Assembly (NCBI RefSeq): GCF_021044585.1
Contig: NZ_CP087998.1
Coordinates: 620,001-684,000 of the forward strand
Length of the DNA stretch: 64,000 bases
Reading direction: 5' to 3'
DNA from: Sulfurimonas sp. HSL-3221
GTDB lineage: Bacteria; Campylobacterota; Campylobacteria; Campylobacterales; Sulfurimonadaceae
The notes beneath the pieces were generated by a model, which worked only from the letters and a program-made list of their open reading frames with translations, searched no databases and was not told the DNA's origin. Position numbers and translations under genes: made by a program. Numbering within the stretch: the first letter of the stretch is position 1; each line of letters starts with the position of its first letter. This document shows positions 1 to 9,176 of this stretch, piece by piece.

Positions 1-900
1 GCGCAAAAAGAGCAGGCGATGCTTTTTATCCCGACCCGGGCGAATTTCAAATATCTCATCTGCAGCAGCTGCGGCTATACCTATGAGTGCCCTTTTTGCA
101 GTGTCGGGATGAGCGTACACCGCTACCGCCGTCAGGTACGCTGCCACTACTGCGGGTTTGCCGAGGCGATTCCCCAGCACTGTCCCGAATGCCAGACGGG
201 TGACCTTGTCAGTTCGCGTCTGGGCACGGCGGAAGCGGTCGAATATTTCCATGAGCAGCAGCCGCAGTGGCGGGTGGCGCAGTTCGACCGGGACAAGATC
301 ACAACCCAGAAAAAGCTCAAAGAGCTGCTGCACGCTTTTAACGAACACGAGATTGATCTGCTTGTCGGGACGCAGATGCTCTCGAAGGGGCATGATTACC
401 ATGCAGTGACGCTCGCGGTCGTTTTGGGTCTGGACAACCTTCTCAGTCTCAGCGATTACCGAGCTCGGGAGCGCGCATTGTCGCTTTTGCTGCAGATCGC
501 GGGGCGCAGCGGCCGGAAAAAGGCGGCACGCGTCATTGTGCAGACTTTCAATGCCGAATTCTTTTCCGCCTATGTCGATGCGTATGAACGGTTCTTGGAG
601 GAGGAGAAACTCTTCAGAGAAGGGATGTACCCGCCCTACAAAAAGCTCTGCCGCGTGCTCTTTGCCCACAAAAAAAGCGAGACTGCCGAAGCGGCGATGC
701 GTCAGATGGAAACGGGACTGAAAGTGTTCGACACGGTGGAAATCGTCGGGGCCGGGAAGGCACCGATTGAAAAGATCGCGGGGAAATACCGCTATCAGAT
801 TCTGTTGCGCTCCGATAAGAGCACTGACCTGATCCGGGCGCTCAAAACGACGAAGGTGCCGCTGGCCGAGATCGATATGGATCCCATCGAGTTCGGCTAA
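1..900 (+). CDS. priA: Primosomal protein N' (PriA helicase), C-terminal part only
   Basis: This is the 3' end of a gene whose start lies before the window; the frame is open from base 1. PriA is the 3'-to-5' DNA helicase that recognises stalled forks and reloads DnaB. The visible part begins in the helicase C-terminal lobe with the zinc-binding insert: the cysteine pairs CSSC, CPFC, CHYC and CPEC are all present. The helicase motifs GTQMLSKGHD and QIAGRSGR follow, then the PriA C-terminal domain. The replicative helicase gene dnaB, whose product PriA reloads, lies about 1.1 kb downstream. Identification is firm; the missing N-terminus cannot be judged. Confidence 0.95.
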   Translation, partial: AQKEQAMLFIPTRANFKYLICSSCGYTYECPFCSVGMSVHRYRRQVRCHYCGFAEAIPQHCPECQTGDLVSSRLGTAEAVEYFHEQQPQWRVAQFDRDKITTQKKLKELLHAFNEHEIDLLVGTQMLSKGHDYHAVTLAVVLGLDNLLSLSDYRARERALSLLLQIAGRSGRKKAARVIVQTFNAEFFSAYVDAYERFLEEEKLFREGMYPPYKKLCRVLFAHKKSETAEAAMRQMETGLKVFDTVEIVGAGKAPIEKIAGKYRYQILLRSDKSTDLIRALKTTKVPLAEIDMDPIEFG

Positions 901-936
901 TATCGATTTGAAAGCTCAAACTAACGGCCATCTGGC

Positions 937-942
937 TAAAAT
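937..942 (+). promoter_or_regulatory. -10 box of ispG, 6 bases before the start codon
   Basis: TAAAAT lies 6 bases before the ispG ATG, in a 48-base gap after priA. With the usual 6-8 base spacing, transcription would start at or beside the A of the ATG, so the mRNA would have little or no leader. No Shine-Dalgarno sequence is visible. This is inferred from spacing alone. Confidence 0.5.
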
Positions 943-948
943 CCCTCT

Positions 949-2010
949 ATGATTAAGCGCTATCCTACCAAGCAGATTTATGTCGGAAATGTCCCCGTCG
1001 GCGGGGATGCGCCTATTTCCGTTCAGTCGATGACCTACAGCCGTACCCGCGACGTCGAAGCGACGGTTGAACAGATCAACCGCCTTCATTTCGCGGGGTG
1101 TGACATTGTGCGTGTCGCCGTCCCGGATATGGAAGATGCGCTGGCACTCAGATCGATCAAGGAACAGATATCTTTGCCGCTTGTCGCCGACATCCATTTC
1201 AACTATAAGTTGGCCCTCGTAGCGGCAGAAGTCGTCGACTGTATCCGCATCAACCCGGGCAATATCGGTGAAAAAAGCCGGGTAAAGGATGTCGTCAAAG
1301 CCTGCCAGGAACGCAACATCCCGATCCGTATCGGCGTCAATGCGGGCAGCCTGGAAAAACAGTTCGATGCGAAGTACGGCCAGACGGCGGAGGGGATGGT
1401 CGCCTCGGCGGAGTACAACATCAAATTTCTCGAAGACCTCGGCTTTACGGATATCAAGGTTTCCCTCAAGGCCAGCGACGTGCAGCGTACCGTCGAGGCG
1501 TATCGCCTGCTGCGTCCGAAGAACAATTACCCTTTCCATCTTGGGGTGACCGAAGCAGGCACGAAGTTCCACGCGACGGTGAAGAGTGCCATCGGTCTGG
1601 GCACGCTGCTGCTGGAGGGGATAGGCGATACCATGCGCGTTTCCATCACCGGCGAACTCGAAGAGGAGATCAACGTCGGCCGCGCTATTCTCAAAGATTC
1701 CGGCGCGGCGGGGGAGGGGCTCAATATTATCTCCTGCCCGACCTGTGGCCGGATCGAAGCGGACCTGGTGAGCGCGGTGGACGAGATCGAAAAGCGCACC
1801 AAGCATATCAAGGCCCCGCTCAACGTCTCCGTTATGGGCTGCGTCGTCAATGCCATCGGTGAAGCGCAGCATGCCGACGTTGCGATCGCTTACGGCAAGG
1901 GGAGCGGCCTGGTGATGGTGAAGGGCGAAGTTGTTGCGCGCCTGGAGGAGAAGGAGCTGGTGGACAAGTTCGTCGACGAGGTTGAAAAGATGGCGGGAGG
2001 GAACGAATAA
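949..2010 (+). CDS. ispG: 4-hydroxy-3-methylbut-2-en-1-yl diphosphate synthase (IspG/GcpE)
   Basis: IspG converts methylerythritol cyclodiphosphate to HMBPP in the non-mevalonate (MEP) isoprenoid pathway, using a [4Fe-4S] cluster and reduced ferredoxin or flavodoxin. The 353-residue length fits the short bacterial form, a TIM barrel plus an iron-sulfur domain. The cluster ligands are visible as SCPTCGR (about residues 262 and 265) and GCVVNAIGE (about residue 297). The N-terminus, with the [18 protein letters not shown] segment, is typical of the family. The stop codon overlaps the dnaB start by one base (TAATG), so the two are probably translationally coupled. Confidence 0.97.
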   Translation: MIKRYPTKQIYVGNVPVGGDAPISVQSMTYSRTRDVEATVEQINRLHFAGCDIVRVAVPDMEDALALRSIKEQISLPLVADIHFNYKLALVAAEVVDCIRINPGNIGEKSRVKDVVKACQERNIPIRIGVNAGSLEKQFDAKYGQTAEGMVASAEYNIKFLEDLGFTDIKVSLKASDVQRTVEAYRLLRPKNNYPFHLGVTEAGTKFHATVKSAIGLGTLLLEGIGDTMRVSITGELEEEINVGRAILKDSGAAGEGLNIISCPTCGRIEADLVSAVDEIEKRTKHIKAPLNVSVMGCVVNAIGEAQHADVAIAYGKGSGLVMVKGEVVARLEEKELVDKFVDEVEKMAGGNE

Positions 2011-3452
2011 TGGAAGAGAAACTCTACAACCTCGCCTTTGAAAAAGCCGTACTCAGTTCGATCATCTTCGAACCTTCCCAGTTCGAGGAGCTCGAAGCGA
2101 TTCTGAAGTCGGAGGATTTCTACCTGCCGGCACACCAGGATATCTACGGTGCCATCGTCTCCCTCTCCCGCCGGGACGAGCCGATCGACGAAGAGTTTAT
2201 CCGCAAAGAGCTCAATGCGAAGAAGAAGTTCGATGAGAACGTGATGCTCGAGATCCTCTCGGCCAACCCGATCTCGAATACGGCGGCCTACATTAAAGAG
2301 CTGAAGGATAAATCCCTCAAGCGGCACCTGCTGACCCTGACGACGGAGATCAAGAAGGTCGCGCTCGAAGAGGAGTGGCCCAGCAGCGAAGTCGTGGACA
2401 TGGTCGAGAAAAAGCTCTACGAGATCACCCAGGATTCGCAGACGAGCGATTTCAAAGACGCCGAGTCGGTGACGATCGATACGATGCGATACATCGAAGA
2501 GATGAAGGCGCGCGGTAATTCCGTACTGGTCGGTGTCGATACGGGGTTCGCTGAACTGAACAAGATGACGACGGGTTTCGGCAAGGGGGACCTCGTCATC
2601 GTTGCGGCGCGTCCGGCAATGGGGAAGACCTCCTTTGCGCTTAACATGGTGCAGAACCTGCTGCGAAAAGGGAAGGGCGTCGCTTTCTTCTCCCTGGAGA
2701 TGCCGGCGGAGCAGCTGATGCTACGTCTGCTCTCCGTTGATACCTCCGTCCCGCTGCAGAAACTGCGTGTCGGGGATATGAATGACGAGGAGTGGACAAG
2801 ACTCGGACAGGCGGTCGAACGGATGCAGTCGAGCAAGCTCTTTGTCGATGACCAGGGCTCGGTCAACATCAACCAGCTCCGTTCCCGTCTGCGCAAGCTC
2901 AAGGGGCAGCATCCCGAGATCGAGATGGCCGTTATCGACTACCTGCAGATCATGAGCGGCACGGGCACGCGGGACCGCCACCTGGAGGTCAGCGAAATGT
3001 CCCGGGGGCTGAAGATGCTGGCGCGTGAGCTGGAGATGCCCATCGTCGCGCTCTCCCAGCTCAACCGCGGCTTGGAGTCGCGCAACGACAAGCGCCCGAT
3101 GCTCAGCGATATCCGCGAATCCGGCTCCATCGAGCAGGACGCCGACATCATCCTCTTCGTCTACCGCGACGACGTCTACCTCTACAAGGAGGAGAAAGAG
3201 CGTGAAAAGGCGGCAAAGGCCGAAGGCAAGGAGTTTACGCCCACCTATGTCGAGAAAGAGGAGGAAGAGGCCGAGATCATCATCGGTAAGCAGCGTAACG
3301 GTCCGACGGGCCATGTCAAGTTGCTCTTCCAGAAGCGGCTGACCCGTTTTGTCGATATGCCGACCTATAATGCAACGGAGATCGTCTACGAGAACGTCGA
3401 TACGAAAAGCGCGGAGATGGATGTCGGCAGCGTTTCGATGCCGACGATCTGA
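2010..3452 (+). CDS. dnaB: Replicative DNA helicase DnaB
   Basis: DnaB is the hexameric helicase that unwinds DNA ahead of the replisome. The 480-residue protein has an N-terminal helical domain (about 1-105), a linker, and a RecA-like ATPase domain. The Walker A sequence ARPAMGKTS is near residue 200. Further on come the SLEMPAEQLMLRLLS segment, the Walker B region AVIDYLQIM, the ALSQLNRGLESR motif and the DIRESGSIEQDAD motif. The charged insert rich in K and E near residues 390-420 is, as I recall, usual in Campylobacterota DnaB. The gene overlaps ispG by one base. No inteins or frameshifts are seen. Confidence 0.97.
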   Translation: MEEKLYNLAFEKAVLSSIIFEPSQFEELEAILKSEDFYLPAHQDIYGAIVSLSRRDEPIDEEFIRKELNAKKKFDENVMLEILSANPISNTAAYIKELKDKSLKRHLLTLTTEIKKVALEEEWPSSEVVDMVEKKLYEITQDSQTSDFKDAESVTIDTMRYIEEMKARGNSVLVGVDTGFAELNKMTTGFGKGDLVIVAARPAMGKTSFALNMVQNLLRKGKGVAFFSLEMPAEQLMLRLLSVDTSVPLQKLRVGDMNDEEWTRLGQAVERMQSSKLFVDDQGSVNINQLRSRLRKLKGQHPEIEMAVIDYLQIMSGTGTRDRHLEVSEMSRGLKMLARELEMPIVALSQLNRGLESRNDKRPMLSDIRESGSIEQDADIILFVYRDDVYLYKEEKEREKAAKAEGKEFTPTYVEKEEEEAEIIIGKQRNGPTGHVKLLFQKRLTRFVDMPTYNATEIVYENVDTKSAEMDVGSVSMPTI

Positions 3453-3523
3453 TCAACCCGTACCCCACTACTCCCTTCAATAAGTTTTGATAGAATATCT
3501 ATAAACCAAAATAGTTATTCTAT

Positions 3524-4789
3524 ATGAAACTAGAGCCCCCTTCTCTTTTAACCTCCCCACGGGAAGTTGCCCTTTTCCTGGGTTTCGTTTTCGCTGCTTT
3601 TCTCCTTTCCCTTGGCGGGGAGTATCGTGCTTATACGCAATTGACCCGGTATGACGATGCGGTGATCTTTGCGACCGTCGAGCAGCAGTATGAAAAGCGC
3701 AAGGCGGAGCGGACCTACCAGGTGTTGAAGCTGCGCAGCGAGGCGGGTGCCTTCTTTTATATGACGGCCCCGGCGGCCCTGCGGAACCTGCAGGGGTATG
3801 CGGTACGGGTCTGGCTGCGAACGGACCGTCTGGATTTCAGGCACTATCTCAGCGGCTTTTTCGCCCATGGCGCTGTCGATGCCGTCTTGCCGCGACGCCA
3901 GTGGAAGTTTCGGGCGGGGGAGTGGTTCGCCGCCCAGCATGACGAGGGACGAAGCGGAGCGCTTTTTGCCGCACTTTTTACGGCAACGCCGCTGCCAACC
4001 GAGTTGCGAACGTCCCTGGGGCAGCTGGGCATCAGTCACCTGCTGGCGATCAGCGGCTTCCACCTGGGACTGCTCAGTGTGCTTCTGTTTACACTGCTGC
4101 GTTTTCCCTACCGCGCCCTGCAGTCGCGCTGGTTTCCCTGGCGCAACGCGCACAGGGATCTGTTCGCTGTCACGGCAATGATCCTGTTGGGCTATGCCCT
4201 CTTTTTGCAACTGCCGCCCTCCGTGCTGCGCGCTTTCGCGATGATGCTCATCGGTTTTTTTCTTTATGACCGCGGCCTCCGGCTGCTCTCGTTCCAATCC
4301 CTCTTCATCGCCGCCGTACTCTTGATTGCTATCTGGCCCCGGCTGCTCTTTTCCGTCGGGTTCTGCCTCTCCGTAGCGGGGGTCTATTATATTTTTCTTT
4401 TCCTGCACACTTTCGCCGACCGGGGCAAAATATTCACCTTCGTCGGGATGCACGTGTGGGTCTACCTGATGATGCTGCCGATCGCGCTGACGATTTTCGG
4501 TACCTTCTCGGCCCTTCACCCGCTCTCTATCCTCTGGACAATGCTCTTTATCCCTTTCTACCCGCTGACGCTGCTGCTGCACGCTGCCGGTGCTGGAGGC
4601 GTTCTTGATGCACCGATCGTCTGGATTCTCGAACTGCCAGTATCTGCGGTCAGGGTGGAGGCAGGGTGGTGGCTGCTGATCTCCTGGGGCGCTCTAAGCC
4701 TGCTTGCGCTTCCATCCAAGACGGTCAAAATGCTCCTGCCCTTTCTGGCCACGGCGGTATTTGTAGGCGCGGTCTATCAGGTAGCATAG
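3524..4789 (+). CDS. comEC: ComEC/Rec2-type DNA uptake channel protein
   Basis: This 421-residue integral membrane protein has about ten hydrophobic segments and the Competence-family signature around LGQLGISHLLAISGFHLGLL (residues about 165-190), where the SHLLAISGFH core is diagnostic. ComEC forms the inner-membrane channel for single-stranded DNA in natural transformation. The C-terminal metallo-beta-lactamase-like domain of longer ComEC proteins is absent, as in other Campylobacterota. The start codon ATG has no clear ribosome-binding site. Its last 96 bases run through the end of the convergent yihY gene, so both C-termini are encoded on opposite strands of one stretch. Confidence 0.9.
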   Translation: MKLEPPSLLTSPREVALFLGFVFAAFLLSLGGEYRAYTQLTRYDDAVIFATVEQQYEKRKAERTYQVLKLRSEAGAFFYMTAPAALRNLQGYAVRVWLRTDRLDFRHYLSGFFAHGAVDAVLPRRQWKFRAGEWFAAQHDEGRSGALFAALFTATPLPTELRTSLGQLGISHLLAISGFHLGLLSVLLFTLLRFPYRALQSRWFPWRNAHRDLFAVTAMILLGYALFLQLPPSVLRAFAMMLIGFFLYDRGLRLLSFQSLFIAAVLLIAIWPRLLFSVGFCLSVAGVYYIFLFLHTFADRGKIFTFVGMHVWVYLMMLPIALTIFGTFSALHPLSILWTMLFIPFYPLTLLLHAAGAGGVLDAPIVWILELPVSAVRVEAGWWLLISWGALSLLALPSKTVKMLLPFLATAVFVGAVYQVA

Positions 4790-5575
4790 CTTGAGGCCGT
4801 AGACGAAGATGATCCACGAGGTGTAGATCCAGATAAAGGTGAAGAGGACGATCGAGAAGGAGCCGTAGACGGTTGAATAGGTTTTGTTGTAGAAGATGTA
4901 GTAGACAAAACCGTTCTTGGCCAGCGTCCAGACGGCGGCGATGATAAAGGAGGTGATAAAGGCGGCCTTGGTGTCGACGTTGGTGTTGGGCGAGATCTTG
5001 TAGATGATGAAGAAAAGCATCCAGACGATGAAATAGGGGAAGAGGCTCACCAGGTTGAACCATGCCGTCGCCCCGTATTCGCCGAGTACGGCGGCGGCCC
5101 GGGTCGAGAGGTAGATGGAGAGACCGAAGGCGATCGGGCTCAAAGTTACCAGGGTCCAGTAGGTCGTGACCGACTGCCAGATGGAGCGGCGTTTTGTATG
5201 GAAGATCTTGTTGACGATGTACTCGTAGTTTTCGAAAAAGAGCATGGAGGCGACGACGATCATCACGGAACCGACGACGCTGAGTTTGACGGCGTTGCTG
5301 AGAAACTCGTCGATATATTGGGAGATCTGTTCGGACTGTACAGGCAGGAGGTTCTCGATGAGAAAGGTTTTCAGATCCGCGTAATACTCCTGGAAACTCG
5401 GCATCGTCACCGCGATGGAGAGGATGATCATCAGCAGCGGTATGACGGTGAAGATCGTGTAGAAACTGAGGCTCGAAGCGTAGTAGGTCAGCTCGGAGTC
5501 AAGGAGCTGGTTCCAGTAGTAGCGGGCGTGCCGCTTAAAGCGTTTCCAGGAGTAGCGGTGGATGTTCTCTTGCAT
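4694..5575 (-). CDS. YihY/BrkB family inner-membrane protein
   Basis: The 293-residue protein has about six membrane segments and the features of the YihY/virulence factor BrkB family: an N-terminal ELTYYASSLSFYTIFTVIPL segment and a central region ending in FTFIWIYTSWIIFVYGLKL. The family was once called ribonuclease BN, which is now regarded as a misassignment; its function is not settled. I chose the ATG at 5575 (MQENIHRYSW) over a TTG 18 bases upstream. A TACAAT box sits 6 bases before this ATG, suggesting a leaderless message. The 3' end overlaps convergent comEC by 96 bases. Confidence 0.88.
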   Translation of the reverse strand: MQENIHRYSWKRFKRHARYYWNQLLDSELTYYASSLSFYTIFTVIPLLMIILSIAVTMPSFQEYYADLKTFLIENLLPVQSEQISQYIDEFLSNAVKLSVVGSVMIVVASMLFFENYEYIVNKIFHTKRRSIWQSVTTYWTLVTLSPIAFGLSIYLSTRAAAVLGEYGATAWFNLVSLFPYFIVWMLFFIIYKISPNTNVDTKAAFITSFIIAAVWTLAKNGFVYYIFYNKTYSTVYGSFSIVLFTFIWIYTSWIIFVYGLKLCYLIDRAYKYRRGQKGQEHFDRLGWKRKQA

Positions 5576-5581
5576 ACGAAG

Positions 5582-5587
5582 ATTGTA
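5582..5587 (-). promoter_or_regulatory. -10 box of yihY, 6 bases before the ATG
   Basis: On the minus strand TACAAT is followed by six bases and then the ATG at 5575. The spacing predicts a transcript that starts at the start codon. No -35 or Shine-Dalgarno sequence could be picked out with confidence. Confidence 0.45.
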
Positions 5588-5640
5588 GCACAAAGCGCTT
5601 TACGGAAGCGGTGCGCAGGGGCGCACCGGGGGAGTATGGG

Positions 5641-7026
5641 TTAGTCGAGTCCCATCTTGTTCGGGTTGAGGATGTTGTTGGGGTCGAAGGCCTTTTTGAT
5701 CGCCTTGAAAAGATTCATCTCCTCGTCGGTAAAAGCCATGCCCATGTAGGGGGCCTTCGCCAGGCCGATGCCGTGCTCGCCGCTCAGCGTCCCGCCCATG
5801 TCGATGGTGGCCTGGAAAACCTCCTCGATTGCCTTGTAGCCGATTTTGACCTGTTCGGGGTCCTTGCCGTCGACCATGACGTTGGTGTGGACGTTGCCGT
5901 CGCCCGTATGGCCGAAGCAGGGGATGTTGATGTTGTACTTGTCGGCGATGGCGTAGAACTTCTCGAGCAGTCCCGGCAGGGCGGAGCGGGGGACGGTGAC
6001 GTCCTCGTTGAGCTTCTTGCTGCCGTAGACGGCGAGGGACTGGCTGGCGTTTCGGCGCGCGAACCAGAGGTCGGCGGCTTCGGCTTTGTCTTTTGCGATG
6101 ACGAAGTCCGAACAGCCGTTCTCGCGGAAGACCTTCTCGATCTGGGCGAGCTGGAAGTCCAGGTCGGGTTCGAGGTTGCCGTCAACGTCGGTGACGAGGA
6201 TGGCACCGGCATCGACGGGAAGGCCCTTGTTGAAGGTCTGCTCGACGGCACGGATGGTGAGGTTGTCGAGGAACTCCATCGCCACCGGGGTGACACCCGA
6301 GGCCATCGTTTTGTAGACCGCTTCCATCGCTTCCGTGACGGAGGGGAAAACCCCCATTGCCGTCTTGGTCATTTTCGGTTTGGCGATCAGTTTGAGGGTC
6401 ACCTCCGTCGTGACGGCCAGGGTCCCCTCCGAGGCGATGAGGATCCCTGCGATGTTATAGCCCGCGACATCCTTAATGGTCCGTTTGCCCGCCTTGATGA
6501 CGTCGCCGTTGGGGAGCACCGCCCTAATGGCCATGACATAGTCCTTGGTGATGCCGTATTTCGCCGCCCGCATACCGCCGGCGTTCTCGCTGACGTTGCC
6601 GCCGATCGTGGAGTAGTCCTGGCTGGCCGGGTCCGGCGGATAGAAAAGCCCGACCGCTTCGACGGCGCGCTGCAGGTCCATGTTGATGACCCCTGGCTGT
6701 ACGACGGCGACCATATTCTGCATGTCGATCTCGAGGATCTTGTTCATATGCTTTTCAAAGGCGAGGACGATCCCGCCGTGGCTGGGAAGCGCCCCGCCAG
6801 TAAAGCCGCTTCCTGCGCCGCGGGGAACGATGACGATGCCGTGTTCGTCGCAGTAGCGCAGGATGTCGCTGACGTCCTGCTCATGGCGCGGGAAGAGGAC
6901 GGCATCGGGTTCGAAACGTTCGCGGGTCGCATCGTAGGAGTAGGCGAGAAGATGCGCTTTGTCGCTGTAGATGTTGTCGTCGCCGACAACGGCGGCGAAG
7001 TGCTGCAGGTGCTTGGGATCGATCAT
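5641..7026 (-). CDS. glcD: FAD-linked oxidase, GlcD-type (glycolate/D-lactate dehydrogenase subunit)
   Basis: The 461-residue protein is a VAO/GlcD-type flavoprotein that oxidises a 2-hydroxy acid such as glycolate or D-lactate. The FAD-binding PCMH domain is at the N-terminus, with VIVPRGAGSGFTGGALP (about residues 68-85) and GGNVSENAGGMRAAKYG (about 140-160). The C-terminal FAD-oxidase domain carries HTGDGNVHTNVM and GTLSGEHGIGLAK near residues 375-430, which include family substrate and metal residues. Its ATG overlaps the stop of the upstream PgbA-like gene (ATGA), so they form one operon. H. pylori has the same pair (HP0508-HP0509). Substrate is not decidable from sequence. Confidence 0.92.
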   Translation of the reverse strand: MIDPKHLQHFAAVVGDDNIYSDKAHLLAYSYDATRERFEPDAVLFPRHEQDVSDILRYCDEHGIVIVPRGAGSGFTGGALPSHGGIVLAFEKHMNKILEIDMQNMVAVVQPGVINMDLQRAVEAVGLFYPPDPASQDYSTIGGNVSENAGGMRAAKYGITKDYVMAIRAVLPNGDVIKAGKRTIKDVAGYNIAGILIASEGTLAVTTEVTLKLIAKPKMTKTAMGVFPSVTEAMEAVYKTMASGVTPVAMEFLDNLTIRAVEQTFNKGLPVDAGAILVTDVDGNLEPDLDFQLAQIEKVFRENGCSDFVIAKDKAEAADLWFARRNASQSLAVYGSKKLNEDVTVPRSALPGLLEKFYAIADKYNINIPCFGHTGDGNVHTNVMVDGKDPEQVKIGYKAIEEVFQATIDMGGTLSGEHGIGLAKAPYMGMAFTDEEMNLFKAIKKAFDPNNILNPNKMGLD

Positions 7027-7832
7027 GGCTGGCCCTTCAGGTCAAATTCGTCTAATAATTGCTTATCGGCGCTTGGATGCGACTGAATAAAGTCGTATAG
7101 TTTCTGCGAGTGCGGGTTGTTTTCAACGAGCAGTTCGAGGTAATAGGGTTCATAGGCATCGAGCCTGCCGCTGCCGCTGCCGAACCAGTTGGCGTCGATC
7201 TCTTTAACCCGGGTGTAGAAAGGGAGCAGCGGCTTCTCATAACTCAGACCGGCCTGGGTGACCTGCAGCAGGCTCAGGCTCTGGCAGTCCAGGGTGAAGA
7301 GGGTGTCGTCAAGGTAGAGGAAGAGCAGACCCGTCGTGGCAACGGTGCAGAATCCGGCCAGGTCCTCTTTGAGCGGCGTCGGATGTCCCCGGTAGGAGAG
7401 GTAGGTTGCCAGGGTATCGGGATGCATCCAGTCGACACTGCCGAGCTGTTCCGTCAACTTGAAGTAGGTGGCACGCGTCGGGGCGATCAGTACACCGCGG
7501 GTATAAGCGAAGGCGAGGATGACCTCGTCACCTGCTTGGGGCTGCCACTCGCCGCGCGGCAGGGAGTTTTGCTGCAGACCGCTGTATTCGGAAAAGGCGA
7601 CGGTCAGGACACCGGCCGCGTCGTCATAGCGCTCGGCGACGGCATTGGCGATGATCGCACTGTGCTCCGGCGTAAAGTGGCGGACGACAAAACCGCTGAC
7701 GCCCGGTTCGACGCGCGCCGTCTTGATCGTACCGGACGCATTCTCGGCGGAGACGCTTTCGAGGGAGAGGTGCAGTGCGCCGGCATGAAGAAACCCTAAA
7801 AATAACGGAAGAATATAGAAGACTCTTATCAC
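7023..7832 (-). CDS. Secreted protein with PgbA-type N-terminal domain
   Basis: The 269-residue protein starts with a signal peptide (IRVFYILPLFLGFLHAGA, predicted cleavage after about residue 18). I recognise the body as the domain at the N-terminus of H. pylori plasminogen-binding protein PgbA: the AFAYTRGVLIAPTRATY stretch and the later cysteines match my memory of it. It lacks the charged C-terminal repeats of PgbA, so binding of plasminogen should not be assumed; a general envelope role is more likely. The start is GTG with an AAGG ribosome site. It overlaps glcD by four bases, and csd3 is divergent upstream, matching the H. pylori neighbourhood. Confidence 0.75.
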   Translation of the reverse strand: MIRVFYILPLFLGFLHAGALHLSLESVSAENASGTIKTARVEPGVSGFVVRHFTPEHSAIIANAVAERYDDAAGVLTVAFSEYSGLQQNSLPRGEWQPQAGDEVILAFAYTRGVLIAPTRATYFKLTEQLGSVDWMHPDTLATYLSYRGHPTPLKEDLAGFCTVATTGLLFLYLDDTLFTLDCQSLSLLQVTQAGLSYEKPLLPFYTRVKEIDANWFGSGSGRLDAYEPYYLELLVENNPHSQKLYDFIQSHPSADKQLLDEFDLKGQP

Positions 7833-7961
7833 TGAAAACCTTGCAATCTAAATGGGCAAAAATTATAGCCTAGCGTTGATAAATGGGCTCTTTATACCCT
7901 TTAGAGCTGGGCTTTAGGACGAATCTGCTACCCTTTCACATCCGTTGGATGGAGGTGAGAT

Positions 7962-9176
7962 TTGGTTCGGGTCTTTTGGCTGCTTTTGGCGCCCCTGGTG
8001 CTGTTGGCGTCGTCGGTGGAAACGTACAAATGGAGCGAGGGCGAGAGCTATCTGATGTTCCTGGAGCGTCTCCATCTTCCGCAGGCGCTTTATTACGATA
8101 TCGACAGCGACGACCAGAAGCTGACGGAGGAACTTCGAACCGGCATGCCCTATCAGGTGATGCATGACCGAAACGGCACGATTGAACAGGTGCTCATTCC
8201 CGTCTCCGACGAATTGCAGCTGCATCTTTACCGCAAAGCGGCCACTTACGCATTTGAAGCAATCCCGGTGATCGCGTCGACTGAGCAGGAGTCGATCACG
8301 CTCTCCATTGAAAACTCCCCCTATTACGATATTCTCAAAGCGACAGGTTCCCGCTCATTGGCGCATACCTTCGTCGCCGGGTTCAAAAACTCCCTGAACT
8401 TCCGCCGGGATCTGCGAAAAGGGGACCGGCTGGTGATGGTCTATACGCAGAAGTACCGTCTTGGAAGCCCTTTCGGCATGCCGGAGTTGAAGGTCGGTAT
8501 GATTGAAATGCGGGGGAAACGGCATTCGGTCTACCTGAACAGCGATGAGCGCTATTATGATGAAAAAGGGCGCCAGGTAGAGGGATTCCTGCTCTCCAGA
8601 CCCGTTCGAAACGGCCGGGTGAGTTCCGGGTTTACGCTGCGCCGCTTCCACCCGATTCTCAAACGCTACCGTGCCCACCTCGGGGTGGATTACGCCGCGC
8701 CGCGGGGCACGCCGGTCTTGGCTGCCGGCAGCGGAACCGTTATCTTCGCAGGACGGACGCGCGGGTATGGCAATCTTGTCAAGGTCCGTCACGGGGACGG
8801 GTATGTGACGCTGTATGCCCACCTGAAGGCACTCAAAGGCGGTATCCGCAGCGGTAAACCGGTCAAGCAGGGCCAGGTGATCGGCTACGTGGGCAGCACG
8901 GGGCTTTCGACCGGGCCGCACCTCCATTTCGGCCTCTATAAGAACGGCCGGGCGATCAATCCGGCACGGGTGGTCCAGGTGACAACGAAACAGCTCGGCG
9001 GCAAGGCACTTAAAGCCTTCAAAGGCCGGATGGCAAGTCTTGATACCAAGGTCGAGGAAGTGCTTGCGCACCCGACGGAGGCTGTGAAAGTGGAGACGAT
9101 CGACAACGCCTGCTATATCGATCCCGAAAGCTGCCGTCCGCTGAAAAAGGGGGAGATTAATGAAACACATCAGTGA
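7962..9176 (+). CDS. csd3: M23 peptidoglycan endopeptidase/carboxypeptidase, Csd3 (HdpA) type
   Basis: The protein has 404 residues, almost exactly the length of H. pylori Csd3 (HP0506), a periplasmic D,D-carboxypeptidase/endopeptidase that trims cell-wall crosslinks and sets cell shape. A signal peptide (residues 1-19) is followed by regulatory domains and a C-terminal LytM/M23 domain. The zinc ligands appear in HLGVDYAA (about 239-243) and HLHFGLY (about 321-323), with LYAHL between. The start is TTG, supported by a strong GGAGGTGA ribosome site six bases upstream; no ATG fits. The 3' end overlaps mgtE by 17 bases. Confidence 0.9.
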   Translation: MVRVFWLLLAPLVLLASSVETYKWSEGESYLMFLERLHLPQALYYDIDSDDQKLTEELRTGMPYQVMHDRNGTIEQVLIPVSDELQLHLYRKAATYAFEAIPVIASTEQESITLSIENSPYYDILKATGSRSLAHTFVAGFKNSLNFRRDLRKGDRLVMVYTQKYRLGSPFGMPELKVGMIEMRGKRHSVYLNSDERYYDEKGRQVEGFLLSRPVRNGRVSSGFTLRRFHPILKRYRAHLGVDYAAPRGTPVLAAGSGTVIFAGRTRGYGNLVKVRHGDGYVTLYAHLKALKGGIRSGKPVKQGQVIGYVGSTGLSTGPHLHFGLYKNGRAINPARVVQVTTKQLGGKALKAFKGRMASLDTKVEEVLAHPTEAVKVETIDNACYIDPESCRPLKKGEINETHQ

